Part shown: in pieces, positions 5,608 to 12,281 of the stretch
Layout: every line of letters begins with the position of its first letter
Numbering within the stretch: position 1 is the stretch's first letter
Origin: Candidatus Staskawiczbacteria bacterium
GTDB taxonomy: Bacteria; Patescibacteriota; Minisyncoccia; Minisyncoccales; Staskawiczbacteraceae
NCBI GenBank assembly: GCA_016866675.1
Contig: VGLO01000020.1
Coordinates: forward strand, 1 to 12,281
Reading direction: 5' to 3'
Length of the DNA: 12,281 bases
Notes under the pieces: model-generated
The model's database searches: none
What the model saw: the letters and a program-made list of their open reading frames with translations, nothing else
Told to the model about the DNA's origin: nothing
Program-made: the position numbers and the translations under genes

Positions 5608-7476
5608 TTAGGAATGTATATCTTTAGTGCTATGAAAAACAATATATAACAATAGAACTAATCCGATTAAACTTAGTATCCGACCAATATAATTAAAGAT
5701 ATTATATGACTGATAAAATTCTATGCCTTTAGAATAATAATCTGGAGTAGCGGACATCATTCCAGGACCTATTATTTCAATAGGAATCTCTTTTTTAGAT
5801 ATAATATCTCTAGCTTTCCAAGAAGAATGATAAAATTCTTTAAATATTACTTTTCCTTTTTCAGAACCATTTAGATAAACAATAACCAAATCTGGATTTT
5901 CTCTCTCAAACAAATAATTTAACTCTGCAATGTTATTTGAATAAGAAATTATAGATTTTTTATTTAAATATTCATAAATATTCTTTGTAGAATCAAAAAA
6001 ATCAATTGAGTTGACCTTCTTAAATAATAAATTAGCACTTTCGAATTTCTTATCTGCTAAACTATCATTATTTACTTCTATATGACTTACACCAAACCAA
6101 TCAAGATAATATAATGTTGAATTTAAATCCGAAGAACCCCATATCGAATCAATAAAATAAAAAGTATAATTTTGAAAAACTATTCCTTGATCATAATATC
6201 CTGAAATTTGACTCTGTCCAGGATAAAAGAAATTCATCGCTTTTGCACTATAACCTACTGCTGCAAATCTATAATTATTAAAATTATTATTCATGGATAA
6301 ATTATTATTTTCAAAATTATCCCAGAATACTCCAAAATTACTATCCCAATATTCATGACTATAATTATTGTTATTATCTCTTATAGCCTGATAACTCCAA
6401 ATTAGCCCTAATATCAATATTAATATAACAATTATTTTTAGATATTTTATATGATTAAATTTATTTAACATAATACCTAAAGAAATACAAATAATAACTG
6501 CTAAAAGAAAAATAAATCTTGCAGATTCTATTCCAGCAGGATAAAACTTTCCAAGACCTCCCGATAATAAAAATAAAGAGATAATTCCAGCAGCAATTAA
6601 AAAGTTTAATATTTTATCTTTTCTTAAAAGTTTAAATCTATAAGCATAAACAAAAATAATACATAAGAATAAAGAAAATAATACCCCTATAGAACCGCCG
6701 TAATGACCCCATCTGAAAGTCTCATTGACTCCTAAAAAAGATATAAAACTAGGAATATAATTCATCTCTTTTGCTATATAACTTGAAGATTTTAATAAGA
6801 AAGGAATTAGCCAACATGAAGAAATAAGAATACCTGGAATTACAAACTTTATTATATATATAAGTTTATTATAAATATTTGAATTAACAAATAAGATTCT
6901 AAGAGATAAAATAAAAATAACACATAGGCCTGTGAATATATGACTTAATATAGAAATTGCAATAATAGGTGCAAGCAATAAAGAATATTTAGGTTTTGAA
7001 AAAGAATATTCTAATAATAACATAGAAATAGGAATAGTCCATAGAGAAAACATAAATGGATAATTTCCAACGGCTATAAAATAATAAGAATTTGCCAATA
7101 CAGTTAAAAAAAAGAGTGAAGAAATAAGAGAATTAAGTATATTTTTAATATAATAATTTAACAAAAAGAAAATACCCGATGTAGTTATAACTATACTTAA
7201 AAAACACAAAATAACACTACCAAAAAATAGATCATTAAACATATTTAATAAATAATAAAATAAAGGAGGATAATATTGTAATAATGGGCCTCCAGAATAC
7301 CATGCATAATTCCAACTAGCTCCTGGAAAAGACTGCATATATTTAACTTTACTCAAGTGTCCTAATGAATCTAGTCCGATAGGATGATTTGTGTTCAAAA
7401 CAGGATAAAATAATATAAAACTTACTAAGATTATTATTAAAGCAGAATAAAAATTGTTTAATTTGAAAAAGTCCAT
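5608..7476 (-). CDS. Multispan membrane protein, GT-C-like (PTPS-related type)
   Basis: 622 residues with about a dozen hydrophobic segments in the first 360 residues, a large polar region of about 365-595, and a last membrane helix near 597-615. The N-terminal loop after the first helix has NHPIGLDSLGHLSKVKYM (D36, H40), followed by WNYAWYSGGPLLQYYPPLFY. This is the layout of GT-C enzymes and of the 6-pyruvoyl-tetrahydropterin-synthase-related membrane domain (PF10131-like). Such enzymes transfer sugar from a lipid-phosphate donor on the outer face, with acidic residues in the first loop. The polar C-terminal region would be extracytoplasmic. The gene overlaps the polyprenyl-phosphate sugar synthase gene by 19 bases, which fits donor supply. 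Acceptor and sugar are unknown, and a non-catalytic role is possible. Confidence 0.7.
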   Translation of the reverse strand: MDFFKLNNFYSALIIILVSFILFYPVLNTNHPIGLDSLGHLSKVKYMQSFPGASWNYAWYSGGPLLQYYPPLFYYLLNMFNDLFFGSVILCFLSIVITTSGIFFLLNYYIKNILNSLISSLFFLTVLANSYYFIAVGNYPFMFSLWTIPISMLLLEYSFSKPKYSLLLAPIIAISILSHIFTGLCVIFILSLRILFVNSNIYNKLIYIIKFVIPGILISSCWLIPFLLKSSSYIAKEMNYIPSFISFLGVNETFRWGHYGGSIGVLFSLFLCIIFVYAYRFKLLRKDKILNFLIAAGIISLFLLSGGLGKFYPAGIESARFIFLLAVIICISLGIMLNKFNHIKYLKIIVILILILGLIWSYQAIRDNNNNYSHEYWDSNFGVFWDNFENNNLSMNNNFNNYRFAAVGYSAKAMNFFYPGQSQISGYYDQGIVFQNYTFYFIDSIWGSSDLNSTLYYLDWFGVSHIEVNNDSLADKKFESANLLFKKVNSIDFFDSTKNIYEYLNKKSIISYSNNIAELNYLFERENPDLVIVYLNGSEKGKVIFKEFYHSSWKARDIISKKEIPIEIIGPGMMSATPDYYSKGIEFYQSYNIFNYIGRILSLIGLVLLLYIVFHSTKDIHS

Positions 7477-8525
7477 ATCTTATTACCTATAAAATTTAAT
7501 ATGAATGAAAACCCAATAGCTATAATCTGTGAAATTAGGTAATAAACTCCTAAAAGTTCGGTAAATGAATATAATACTGCTAAATTAATAATAAGAGCAC
7601 AAATACTCACAATCAAAAATTTATAATATTTCGATAAAATCTTATATTTAATGCTTTCATTGAAAGTTAATACCTTATTTAAAATAAAATTACTTGAAGC
7701 CGCTAAAAAGAAAGAAAGAATAGCTGAAAATATATAATAAACTCCTAAAAGTTCAGTAAATGAATATAATACTGCTAAATTAATAAATGTGCCAATTAAT
7801 CCGACTAAAGAAAATTTAATGAATTTACCGGATAGATTTCTATGAGAAAAAATATAACTTGATAGGTTTCTAAGATAATAAATAATCTCTTTTATTCCTG
7901 CCTTACTCTTTCCATGAACGCGATTAGTGAAAATTATAGGTACTTCTTTAATTTTAGAATACTTGGCTTTAACAATAATCTCCAATAAAATCTTAAATCC
8001 CTTTGGATTAATTTTTATCCCATTTAAACATTCTTTTTTTATCATAAAAAATCCAGACATTGGATCTTTAATGTTAGTAAATACTCTGGCCAAAAAAGTT
8101 GCTCCCTTAGAAAGAATTTTTCTATAATTTCCCCAACCAACTATATTTCCTCCTTTGACATACCTACTACCTATAACAATATCAACATCTTCATCTTTTA
8201 TTAAAGAGTACATTTTATTTATGCTATCAGAAGGATGACTCAAATCCGCATCCATAACTGCAAGCACTTTGCTTTTTGATATTTTAAAACCTGCTAATAC
8301 TGCTGAAGAAAGCCCCAATTTTCCAGTTCTATGTATAACTCTAACTTTCTTATCTTTCTTTGATATATAATCTAATAAATCGCCAGTACCATCAGGAGAG
8401 TTATCATCAACTATAATGATTTCCCCATTTATTCTATTTTTATTGAACTTTTTTTTTAAATTATTTATTAGAATAACAATATTCTCTTTCTCATTATATG
8501 TGGGAATTACGACTGATAAATCCAT
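7458..8525 (-). CDS. Polyprenyl-phosphate sugar synthase (GT2, DPM1-like) fused to GtrA domain
   Basis: 355 residues in two parts. Residues 1-225 form a GT-A fold of the dolichol-phosphate mannose synthase type: VVIPTYNEKENI (5-16), IIIVDDNSPDGT (37-47), VMDADLSHP (90-98) with the metal-binding DAD at 92-94, and GSRYVKGG (119-126). Residues 232-355 are a GtrA domain with four membrane helices, proposed to flip or present the lipid-linked sugar. The enzyme should make a polyprenyl-phosphate hexose at the cytoplasmic face, probably for the GT-C-like protein encoded next. The two halves of GtrA share an identical stretch INLAVLYSFTELLGVYY (248-264 and 313-329), matched by near-identical DNA. An A9 homopolymer lies at codons 24-26. 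A weak TATA (TATTAAAAG) centred 27 bases before the ATG may give it its own promoter. Confidence 0.92.
   Translation of the reverse strand: MDLSVVIPTYNEKENIVILINNLKKKFNKNRINGEIIIVDDNSPDGTGDLLDYISKKDKKVRVIHRTGKLGLSSAVLAGFKISKSKVLAVMDADLSHPSDSINKMYSLIKDEDVDIVIGSRYVKGGNIVGWGNYRKILSKGATFLARVFTNIKDPMSGFFMIKKECLNGIKINPKGFKILLEIIVKAKYSKIKEVPIIFTNRVHGKSKAGIKEIIYYLRNLSSYIFSHRNLSGKFIKFSLVGLIGTFINLAVLYSFTELLGVYYIFSAILSFFLAASSNFILNKVLTFNESIKYKILSKYYKFLIVSICALIINLAVLYSFTELLGVYYLISQIIAIGFSFILNFIGNKIWTFSN
7540..7591. repeat. 52-base direct repeat, copy A (GtrA second hairpin)
   Basis: Matches 7735-7786 at 51 of 52 bases. The single difference (G at 7560 against A at 7755) is silent, ACC versus ACT for Thr. 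The copies are offset by 195 bases, exactly 65 codons. This copy encodes residues of about 313-329 of the fusion protein. Confidence 0.95.
7735..7786. repeat. 52-base direct repeat, copy B (GtrA first hairpin)
   Basis: Partner of 7540-7591. This copy encodes residues of about 248-264. GtrA is an old internal duplication of a two-helix unit, so protein-level similarity is expected. Near-total identity at silent positions is not expected. Confidence 0.95.
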
Positions 8526-8558
8526 AAGAAAGATAATAAAAAAAATAGCTTTTAATAC

Positions 8559-9239
8559 TTAACTATTCAATTCATTATTTAATACAAGATATTGTTCAGA
8601 ATTTTTTAGCTCATCAATTCCTTTCAAAACTGCTTTTTCATTGATTATTACTGAAGGATAATCTGTAATATTGTAAAATTCCATTAACAAATCTAATGAC
8701 TTTATATCTAAATCTGCAGCAATAGGAATTAAAACAATATCATCAGGATATTTATTATCTAAGTCCACTAAATAATTACTTATTCCGCCTTGAATACCTT
8801 TAGTTACAATTGAAGGATTTCTATATTTATACAAATAAACTATTGTATTAATTTTTAGCCCACAATTTTTCTTCTGATTGATATAATTTTCCCAAAGTAG
8901 AATTCTCAATAAATCATACCTTTTATGAAGATTTATTAAATCAGGAGTTATCTTATTAGAATTATCATATTTTTCCAATTTAACTGCAGTCTTATAAACT
9001 TCTTCATTTAAATCATAAACAACCTTAGACTTCTCCTTGCAACTTAAATTATGGTTGTTTAATATATCAAAAGAATATCCAATATCAGATACCGATATTT
9101 CATAGTCATAATACAAGTCAGAAATAGCACTAACCCTATTATTTTCATAATATGTTCCAAACAAAAGACCTACTCCAAGTAAAAATACTGCAATCAATAT
9201 TGCTTCTAAAAATACTAGCTTATTGAATAAAGTTACCAT
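8559..9239 (-). CDS. Membrane-anchored thioredoxin-fold protein lacking CxxC
   Basis: 226 residues. One N-terminal membrane anchor (about 8-29) is followed by a mostly helical linker (about 35-125). The C-terminal domain (about 130-226) has thioredoxin order: strand NTIVYLYKY, helix, strand DIVLIPIAADLD, helix, then YPSVIINEKAVLKG with the cis-Pro-like P195. The catalytic CxxC position holds RNPSI, and the only cysteines are C67 and C126. It therefore looks redox-inactive by the usual mechanism, unless C67 and C126 act as a distal pair. The domain should face outside. The start ATG overlaps the upstream glycosyltransferase stop (ATGGTAA), indicating translational coupling. No specific function is known; a scaffold or chaperone for the co-encoded glycosyltransferases is inference. 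Confidence 0.65.
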   Translation of the reverse strand: MVTLFNKLVFLEAILIAVFLLGVGLLFGTYYENNRVSAISDLYYDYEISVSDIGYSFDILNNHNLSCKEKSKVVYDLNEEVYKTAVKLEKYDNSNKITPDLINLHKRYDLLRILLWENYINQKKNCGLKINTIVYLYKYRNPSIVTKGIQGGISNYLVDLDNKYPDDIVLIPIAADLDIKSLDLLMEFYNITDYPSVIINEKAVLKGIDELKNSEQYLVLNNELNS

Positions 9240-10465
9240 TTTTGATCCTTTACAACATACCTATAGATAGATACGACCCATACAATAGGATATATCATAA
9301 GATAAATAAGGGTATAAAAAACTATCCTTGAAAATACTTTAAAAGATAACTTTTTCATATAGCCTGTTTTTATCAGAATAAATCTATAATATATCATTGA
9401 AGAGATAAACAATAAAATCAAATAAAATATAATTACTGAAGGATAATAATTGAAGAGATTGAAATGAAATAAACTAGCACCTAAAGATGAAGAATAAATT
9501 AAAGTTAAAATTGATGAAAATAATTGTTTCATTAATAAGTATAATGAAAAAAAGAATCCAAATAAGCTTAAGAAAATACTAAGAGAGACAAAAGGCAAAA
9601 CAAACACTCCAAACATTCCTTTTTTGAAGAATATTGAACGATATTTGAAGAGTGCTTGCAAACCTCCTAATCCCCATCTAGTTCTCTGTCTAAACCATTG
9701 TTTGAAAGTAGTAGGAACGATAGTAGATACTCTAGCATCCAAGCACATACCGGTTTTATAATTATGACTCAATAAATTCCAAGTTATATCTATATCTTCA
9801 GTTATACTAGTTGGATCAAATCCACCCACTTTTTTAACATAAGTTTTTCTATAAACACTTAAAGGCCCATTAGTTACATAAACAGAATCTATAAAATCTA
9901 ATAATTTTCTTGTCCAGCCCATTAGTAAGTACTCAACTGCTTGAATCTTTGATAAATAATTATTATCAGAATTTCTAGCGCTTACAAAAGAAGTAACTGC
10001 AGACATTCTAAAATCTTCAAAATATCCCACTATTTTTTTCAATGAATCTTTTGAAGGAAAACTATCTGAATCTACCACTGCAATTAATTCTCCATTTGCT
10101 AATTTTATTCCCTTGTTTAAAGAATCAGCTTTTCCTGAGTTTGGTTTATCTAATAATATAACCTTCTTATATTTAGAAACATATTTTTGAATAACTTTCT
10201 TTGTCCCATCTTTACTGCCATCATTAATTACTATAATTTGTATTTTATCTTTAGGATAATCTAAATCCAATAAATGATCAATTGTATTTGCAATACTATC
10301 TTCTTCGTTATATGCAGGAACTAAAAAACTAACAGAAGGATAATTTTTAACTGGAGGAGAATAAAATAATAATTTTCTATTCTTGATAAACAATATGACA
10401 AAAAAAGCAAACATTATGATTGCAATAAACATTAAACCAAAATAAATCCTTATTATTAACTCCAT
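9233..10465 (-). CDS. Processive-type membrane glycosyltransferase, family 2
   Basis: 410 residues. A first membrane helix (about 5-27) is followed by a GT-A catalytic domain (about 43-270) and several C-terminal helices. Catalytic signatures of the cellulose/hyaluronan/poly-GlcNAc synthase group are intact: FLVPAYNEEDSI (47-58), INDGSKDGT (80-88, D82), VDSDS (131-135, DxD), TED (222-224, general base) and QRTRW (260-264, the QxxRW motif). The last motif points to a beta-glycan polymerase or lipid-linked sugar elongation. The substrate cannot be read from sequence. The gene starts five bases after the scpB stop. No strong Shine-Dalgarno is present at normal distance (a GGAG lies about 14 bases upstream), so it may be read from scpB transcripts or from a weak AT-rich promoter within scpB. 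Confidence 0.92.
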   Translation of the reverse strand: MELIIRIYFGLMFIAIIMFAFFVILFIKNRKLLFYSPPVKNYPSVSFLVPAYNEEDSIANTIDHLLDLDYPKDKIQIIVINDGSKDGTKKVIQKYVSKYKKVILLDKPNSGKADSLNKGIKLANGELIAVVDSDSFPSKDSLKKIVGYFEDFRMSAVTSFVSARNSDNNYLSKIQAVEYLLMGWTRKLLDFIDSVYVTNGPLSVYRKTYVKKVGGFDPTSITEDIDITWNLLSHNYKTGMCLDARVSTIVPTTFKQWFRQRTRWGLGGLQALFKYRSIFFKKGMFGVFVLPFVSLSIFLSLFGFFFSLYLLMKQLFSSILTLIYSSSLGASLFHFNLFNYYPSVIIFYLILLFISSMIYYRFILIKTGYMKKLSFKVFSRIVFYTLIYLMIYPIVWVVSIYRYVVKDQKW

Positions 10466-10470
10466 ATTTA

Positions 10471-11058
10471 TTACTTAACTCCTTCTGAAATATTTTCTTT
10501 ATTTTCCTCTATTACCTCTTCTTGATCGTCATCTCTGCCTTCTCCTTCATTGACTTCTTTTCCGGAGTCTGCATGGAAATATTCATGAAATTGCGCACTC
10601 AAACTTAATTCATTCGTATGCCCCATTTTCTTTTTTACTAATAAACCCATAGCAACAAATCGCTTAATATGATCATAGGCCTTATTTCCCCTGATTTTAA
10701 CAAGAACCGATTGTTTCATCGGTTGTTTATAGGCAATAATAGCCAAGGTTTCTTGTTCAGCTTTACTAAATTCACTGTTTCCGGTAGCTAAAGTATTAAC
10801 CAAAGTCGCATATTCTGGAGCAACATCCATTTTCCATAAATCCCCCTGTCGCACTACACGAATACCTGAACTAGCATACGCATCAGTTAAATCATTCAAA
10901 ATTTTCTTTAACAGCAAAGGATTCACATCAGTTAAAGCAACCAATTCAGTAATGGTCATATATTTACCCGCAATAAACAAAGCAGCTTCGACTTTACGCT
11001 CTGCTTCATGTGCATGGGCATCATCAACTTCTTCTACACTCATACGAGAAAGGTCCAT
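10471..11058 (-). CDS. scpB: Segregation and condensation protein B (ScpB)
   Basis: 195 residues. ScpB is the winged-helix KITE partner of ScpA in the SMC complex that organises and segregates chromosomes. The two winged helices are at about 20-85 (EAALFIAGKYMTITELVALT, IRVVRQGDLWKM) and 95-162 (FSKAEQETLAIIAYKQPMKQ, VLVKIRGNKAYDHIKRFVAM, GLLVKKKMGHTNE). The C-terminal 32 residues are a highly acidic, probably disordered tail. ScpA is not in the window. Start ATG at 11058 is chosen over the Met six codons in because a TATA-like box is centred 25 bases upstream. The AT-rich cassette begins immediately downstream. Confidence 0.93.
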   Translation of the reverse strand: MDLSRMSVEEVDDAHAHEAERKVEAALFIAGKYMTITELVALTDVNPLLLKKILNDLTDAYASSGIRVVRQGDLWKMDVAPEYATLVNTLATGNSEFSKAEQETLAIIAYKQPMKQSVLVKIRGNKAYDHIKRFVAMGLLVKKKMGHTNELSLSAQFHEYFHADSGKEVNEGEGRDDDQEEVIEENKENISEGVK

Positions 11059-11078
11059 AAAAAAGAGAAGGAAAACCG

Positions 11079-11088
11079 CTTTTAAAAC
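11079..11088 (-). promoter_or_regulatory. TATA-like box of scpB
   Basis: GTTTTAAAAG on the minus strand, centred about 25 bases before the ATG at 11058. It abuts the stop codon of the SpoIIM-family gene, so scpB can start its own leaderless transcript even though the upstream genes run in the same direction. Confidence 0.55.
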
Positions 11089-11657
11089 TATACGCCTGAG
11101 TCAATCAATAAAGTCTCAATAATTCCTGCAATCAAAAGAAGAGGCAAGATGACGCATACAAAAGTAATCAAAGAAGTGCGTAACATTAAACTAAAGGTCT
11201 CTTTCCTACGAACGCCACTTAAAGAAAGCAATACTGAGATACTTTCTACTCCTAATCGCAGACCCAAAGCCAAAGCTATAAACAAAGCAGGTAATTCAAA
11301 AACACCATGAGGTAATAAACGCCACATTGCTCCGAATCCTTCTTTCGCACTAACCAAAGCTGCAACATATCCCAGAATACTTCCATTCAAAAATACAATA
11401 CCTAACGGTAACAAACCAAAAAGAATACCCCCGATCATCCCAATGAAAGCAGCTTGAAAATTATTAAGAAAAATAAAATAAAACAAATCAAAGCCCTCTA
11501 ACGTGCTCGCTTGAGTAAATAATTTTTCTAAATAAGGATCAAATCCAGTAAAGAGAGAAGGAACAAAAAAAGCAATCAAAGCAGAACAGAAGAAAAGAGC
11601 AATAACAATACCTACGTAAAGTTGTAATGAAAGAAGAGACGAACGAAGAGAAATCAT
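11088..11657 (-). CDS. SpoIIM/DUF95-family integral membrane protein
   Basis: 189 residues with five or so membrane helices. Family signatures are FLNNFQAAFIGMIGG at about 63-77, LGIVFLNGSILGYVAAL at 85-101 and the conserved LLPHGVFELPALFIA at 114-128 (H117, E121), the hallmark of the SpoIIM family (PF01944). In bacteria SpoIIM takes part in forespore engulfment. In archaea, which do not sporulate, the family is widespread and its role is unknown. The start ATG overlaps the rhomboid stop (ATGA, 11657-11654), so the two are translationally coupled and may act together at the membrane. Confidence 0.9.
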   Translation of the reverse strand: MISLRSSLLSLQLYVGIVIALFFCSALIAFFVPSLFTGFDPYLEKLFTQASTLEGFDLFYFIFLNNFQAAFIGMIGGILFGLLPLGIVFLNGSILGYVAALVSAKEGFGAMWRLLPHGVFELPALFIALALGLRLGVESISVLLSLSGVRRKETFSLMLRTSLITFVCVILPLLLIAGIIETLLIDSGV

Positions 11658-12281
11658 TTGAAAAACTTCCTTAACAACGCAATTTTATTAGGGTAGTATA
11701 ATCGCAAAATAAACCCATAAAGTAACCCTACCACAAGTCCCCCAAAATGTGCCGTATTCCCAATTGGTAAGGGAAAAAAGAAGCTAATGATTACCAGTGG
11801 AACGATTGCCACAACTGGGGCCCATGCCAAAGGTAATGCAAGAGGAAGGGCATATCTCTGCCAACGTGCATTAAACGTAAACATACTTACCAACATGCCA
11901 AGAAGAAGTATATTCAAAAGAAATTGCACAAAAGGAACAGGATATAATTCATCAACCAAAACCTGTGCAATAAAAACTAATAATGGCCCCGCAACCAAGT
12001 AAATCTTATGTCGTGGAATAAGTACCGCCATAACGCCCAACAAACCAAATAACGCCCCTGATGCTCCTGCCGCATACGTATCAAGTCCTCCAAAAATCCA
12101 ATCACCACGAGGAAGAGAAGAACCAATACCCGCACCAATAGCAAAAAAGGCAACGGCAACAACACCCGAAATAAAGTATAAGCTCAGAAAACGTCGTTTA
12201 CCAATAATTCGTTCACAAAAAGCTCCTAAAAAGAACAACGTAAACATATTAACAAATAAATGAAAGAAACTTTGATGCATA
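11654..12281 (-). CDS. Rhomboid-family intramembrane serine protease (5' end cut)
   Basis: At least 208 residues are visible, and the frame continues beyond the right edge. The first visible Met (MHQSFFHLFVNMFTLFFLG) lies in the H-xxx-N segment of the second core helix, so it is internal and the first helix is missing from view. In window numbering, H7 and N11 fit the oxyanion-hole residues, the catalytic serine is S74 in AGASGALFG, and the catalytic histidine is H178 in TAHFGG. All active-site residues are present, so it should be able to cleave transmembrane substrates. It overlaps the SpoIIM-family gene by four bases. Confidence 0.92.
   Translation of the reverse strand, partial: MHQSFFHLFVNMFTLFFLGAFCERIIGKRRFLSLYFISGVVAVAFFAIGAGIGSSLPRGDWIFGGLDTYAAGASGALFGLLGVMAVLIPRHKIYLVAGPLLVFIAQVLVDELYPVPFVQFLLNILLLGMLVSMFTFNARWQRYALPLALPLAWAPVVAIVPLVIISFFFPLPIGNTAHFGGLVVGLLYGFILRLYYPNKIALLRKFFK

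Larger units (their letters stand above)
5608..10465 (-). other. AT-rich glycosylation gene cassette (four genes)
   Basis: Four minus-strand genes run almost without gaps (7-base and 19-base overlaps, one 33-base gap). Hand-counted 60-base lines inside give about 23-28% GC (for example 6241, 6901, 8041). Lines outside give about 38-48% (1921, 5041, 11281). Codons shift to AAT, ATA and AAA. The jump occurs at the gene boundaries, after the scpB stop at 10471 and before the HTH promoter at 5596. No transposase, integrase, tRNA or flanking direct repeat was seen, so the acquisition route is unknown. Products are two family-2 glycosyltransferases, a GT-C-like membrane protein and a membrane-anchored thioredoxin-fold protein. 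Confidence 0.7.

Noticed and set aside
5608..10465. Integrative element with att sites or transposase around the AT-rich cassette
   Set aside because: No transposase, integrase, tRNA or terminal repeat could be seen at either border. Only the composition change is supported.
12278..12280. ATG at 12280 as the true start of the rhomboid gene
   Set aside because: It would remove the first core helix, and the Met falls directly before the H-xxx-N motif of the second helix. The gene must begin beyond the window.

Overview
The window is archaeal. It carries a TATA-binding protein with two imperfect repeats, an archaeal/eukaryal-type ATP-dependent DNA ligase, the RecA paralogue RadB and a probable RNA polymerase subunit L (Rpo11). 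Most genes that head a transcription unit have a TATA-like box centred 24-30 bases before the start codon, the geometry of leaderless archaeal transcripts. Gene content and compactness fit a DPANN-type lineage (Woesearchaeota/Pacearchaeota-like). That placement is inference, not something the sequence proves.

Layout, left to right. (1) Bases 1-91, minus: the first 30 codons of a secreted protein cut by the window edge. Its promoter spacer consists almost entirely of a (GA/CT)10 microsatellite. (2) Bases 92-455: no convincing intact gene. (3) Minus-strand tbp, with three regularly spaced TATA decamers upstream, then minus-strand lig. (4) Plus-strand YjdF/DUF2238 membrane protein and radB, divergent from lig. 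(5) Minus-strand small genes convergent with radB: a 59-residue two-helix Cys-rich membrane protein and rpo11, then an HTH regulator. (6) Bases 5608-10465: an AT-rich minus-strand block of four tightly packed membrane/glycosylation genes. (7) Minus-strand scpB, a SpoIIM-family membrane protein and a rhomboid protease running off the right edge.

How the genes fit together. The flanks are informational and cell-architecture genes (transcription, recombination/repair, SMC loading) at roughly 38-48% GC by hand counts of sample lines. The four-gene block is about 23-28% GC in sample lines and looks like an accessory cassette inserted between the HTH gene and scpB. Its likely logic is as follows. 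A processive-type GT2 enzyme (9233-10465) and a polyprenyl-phosphate sugar synthase fused to a GtrA flippase-like domain (7458-8525) make and present lipid-linked sugar. A GT-C-like multispan protein (5608-7476) would use it outside the membrane. A membrane-anchored thioredoxin-fold protein without a CxxC (8559-9239) is a co-encoded, non-catalytic-looking partner.

The most unusual signals are five. First, the microsatellite sits between a TATA box and its start codon. Second, there is a triple TATA array before the gene for TBP itself. Third, an unlisted 59-codon Cys-rich gene has a perfect Shine-Dalgarno sequence. Fourth, a 52-base repeat with one silent mismatch lies inside the GtrA domain. 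Fifth, the AT-rich glycan cassette is itself distinctive. No tRNA, rRNA, CRISPR array or transposase was seen.
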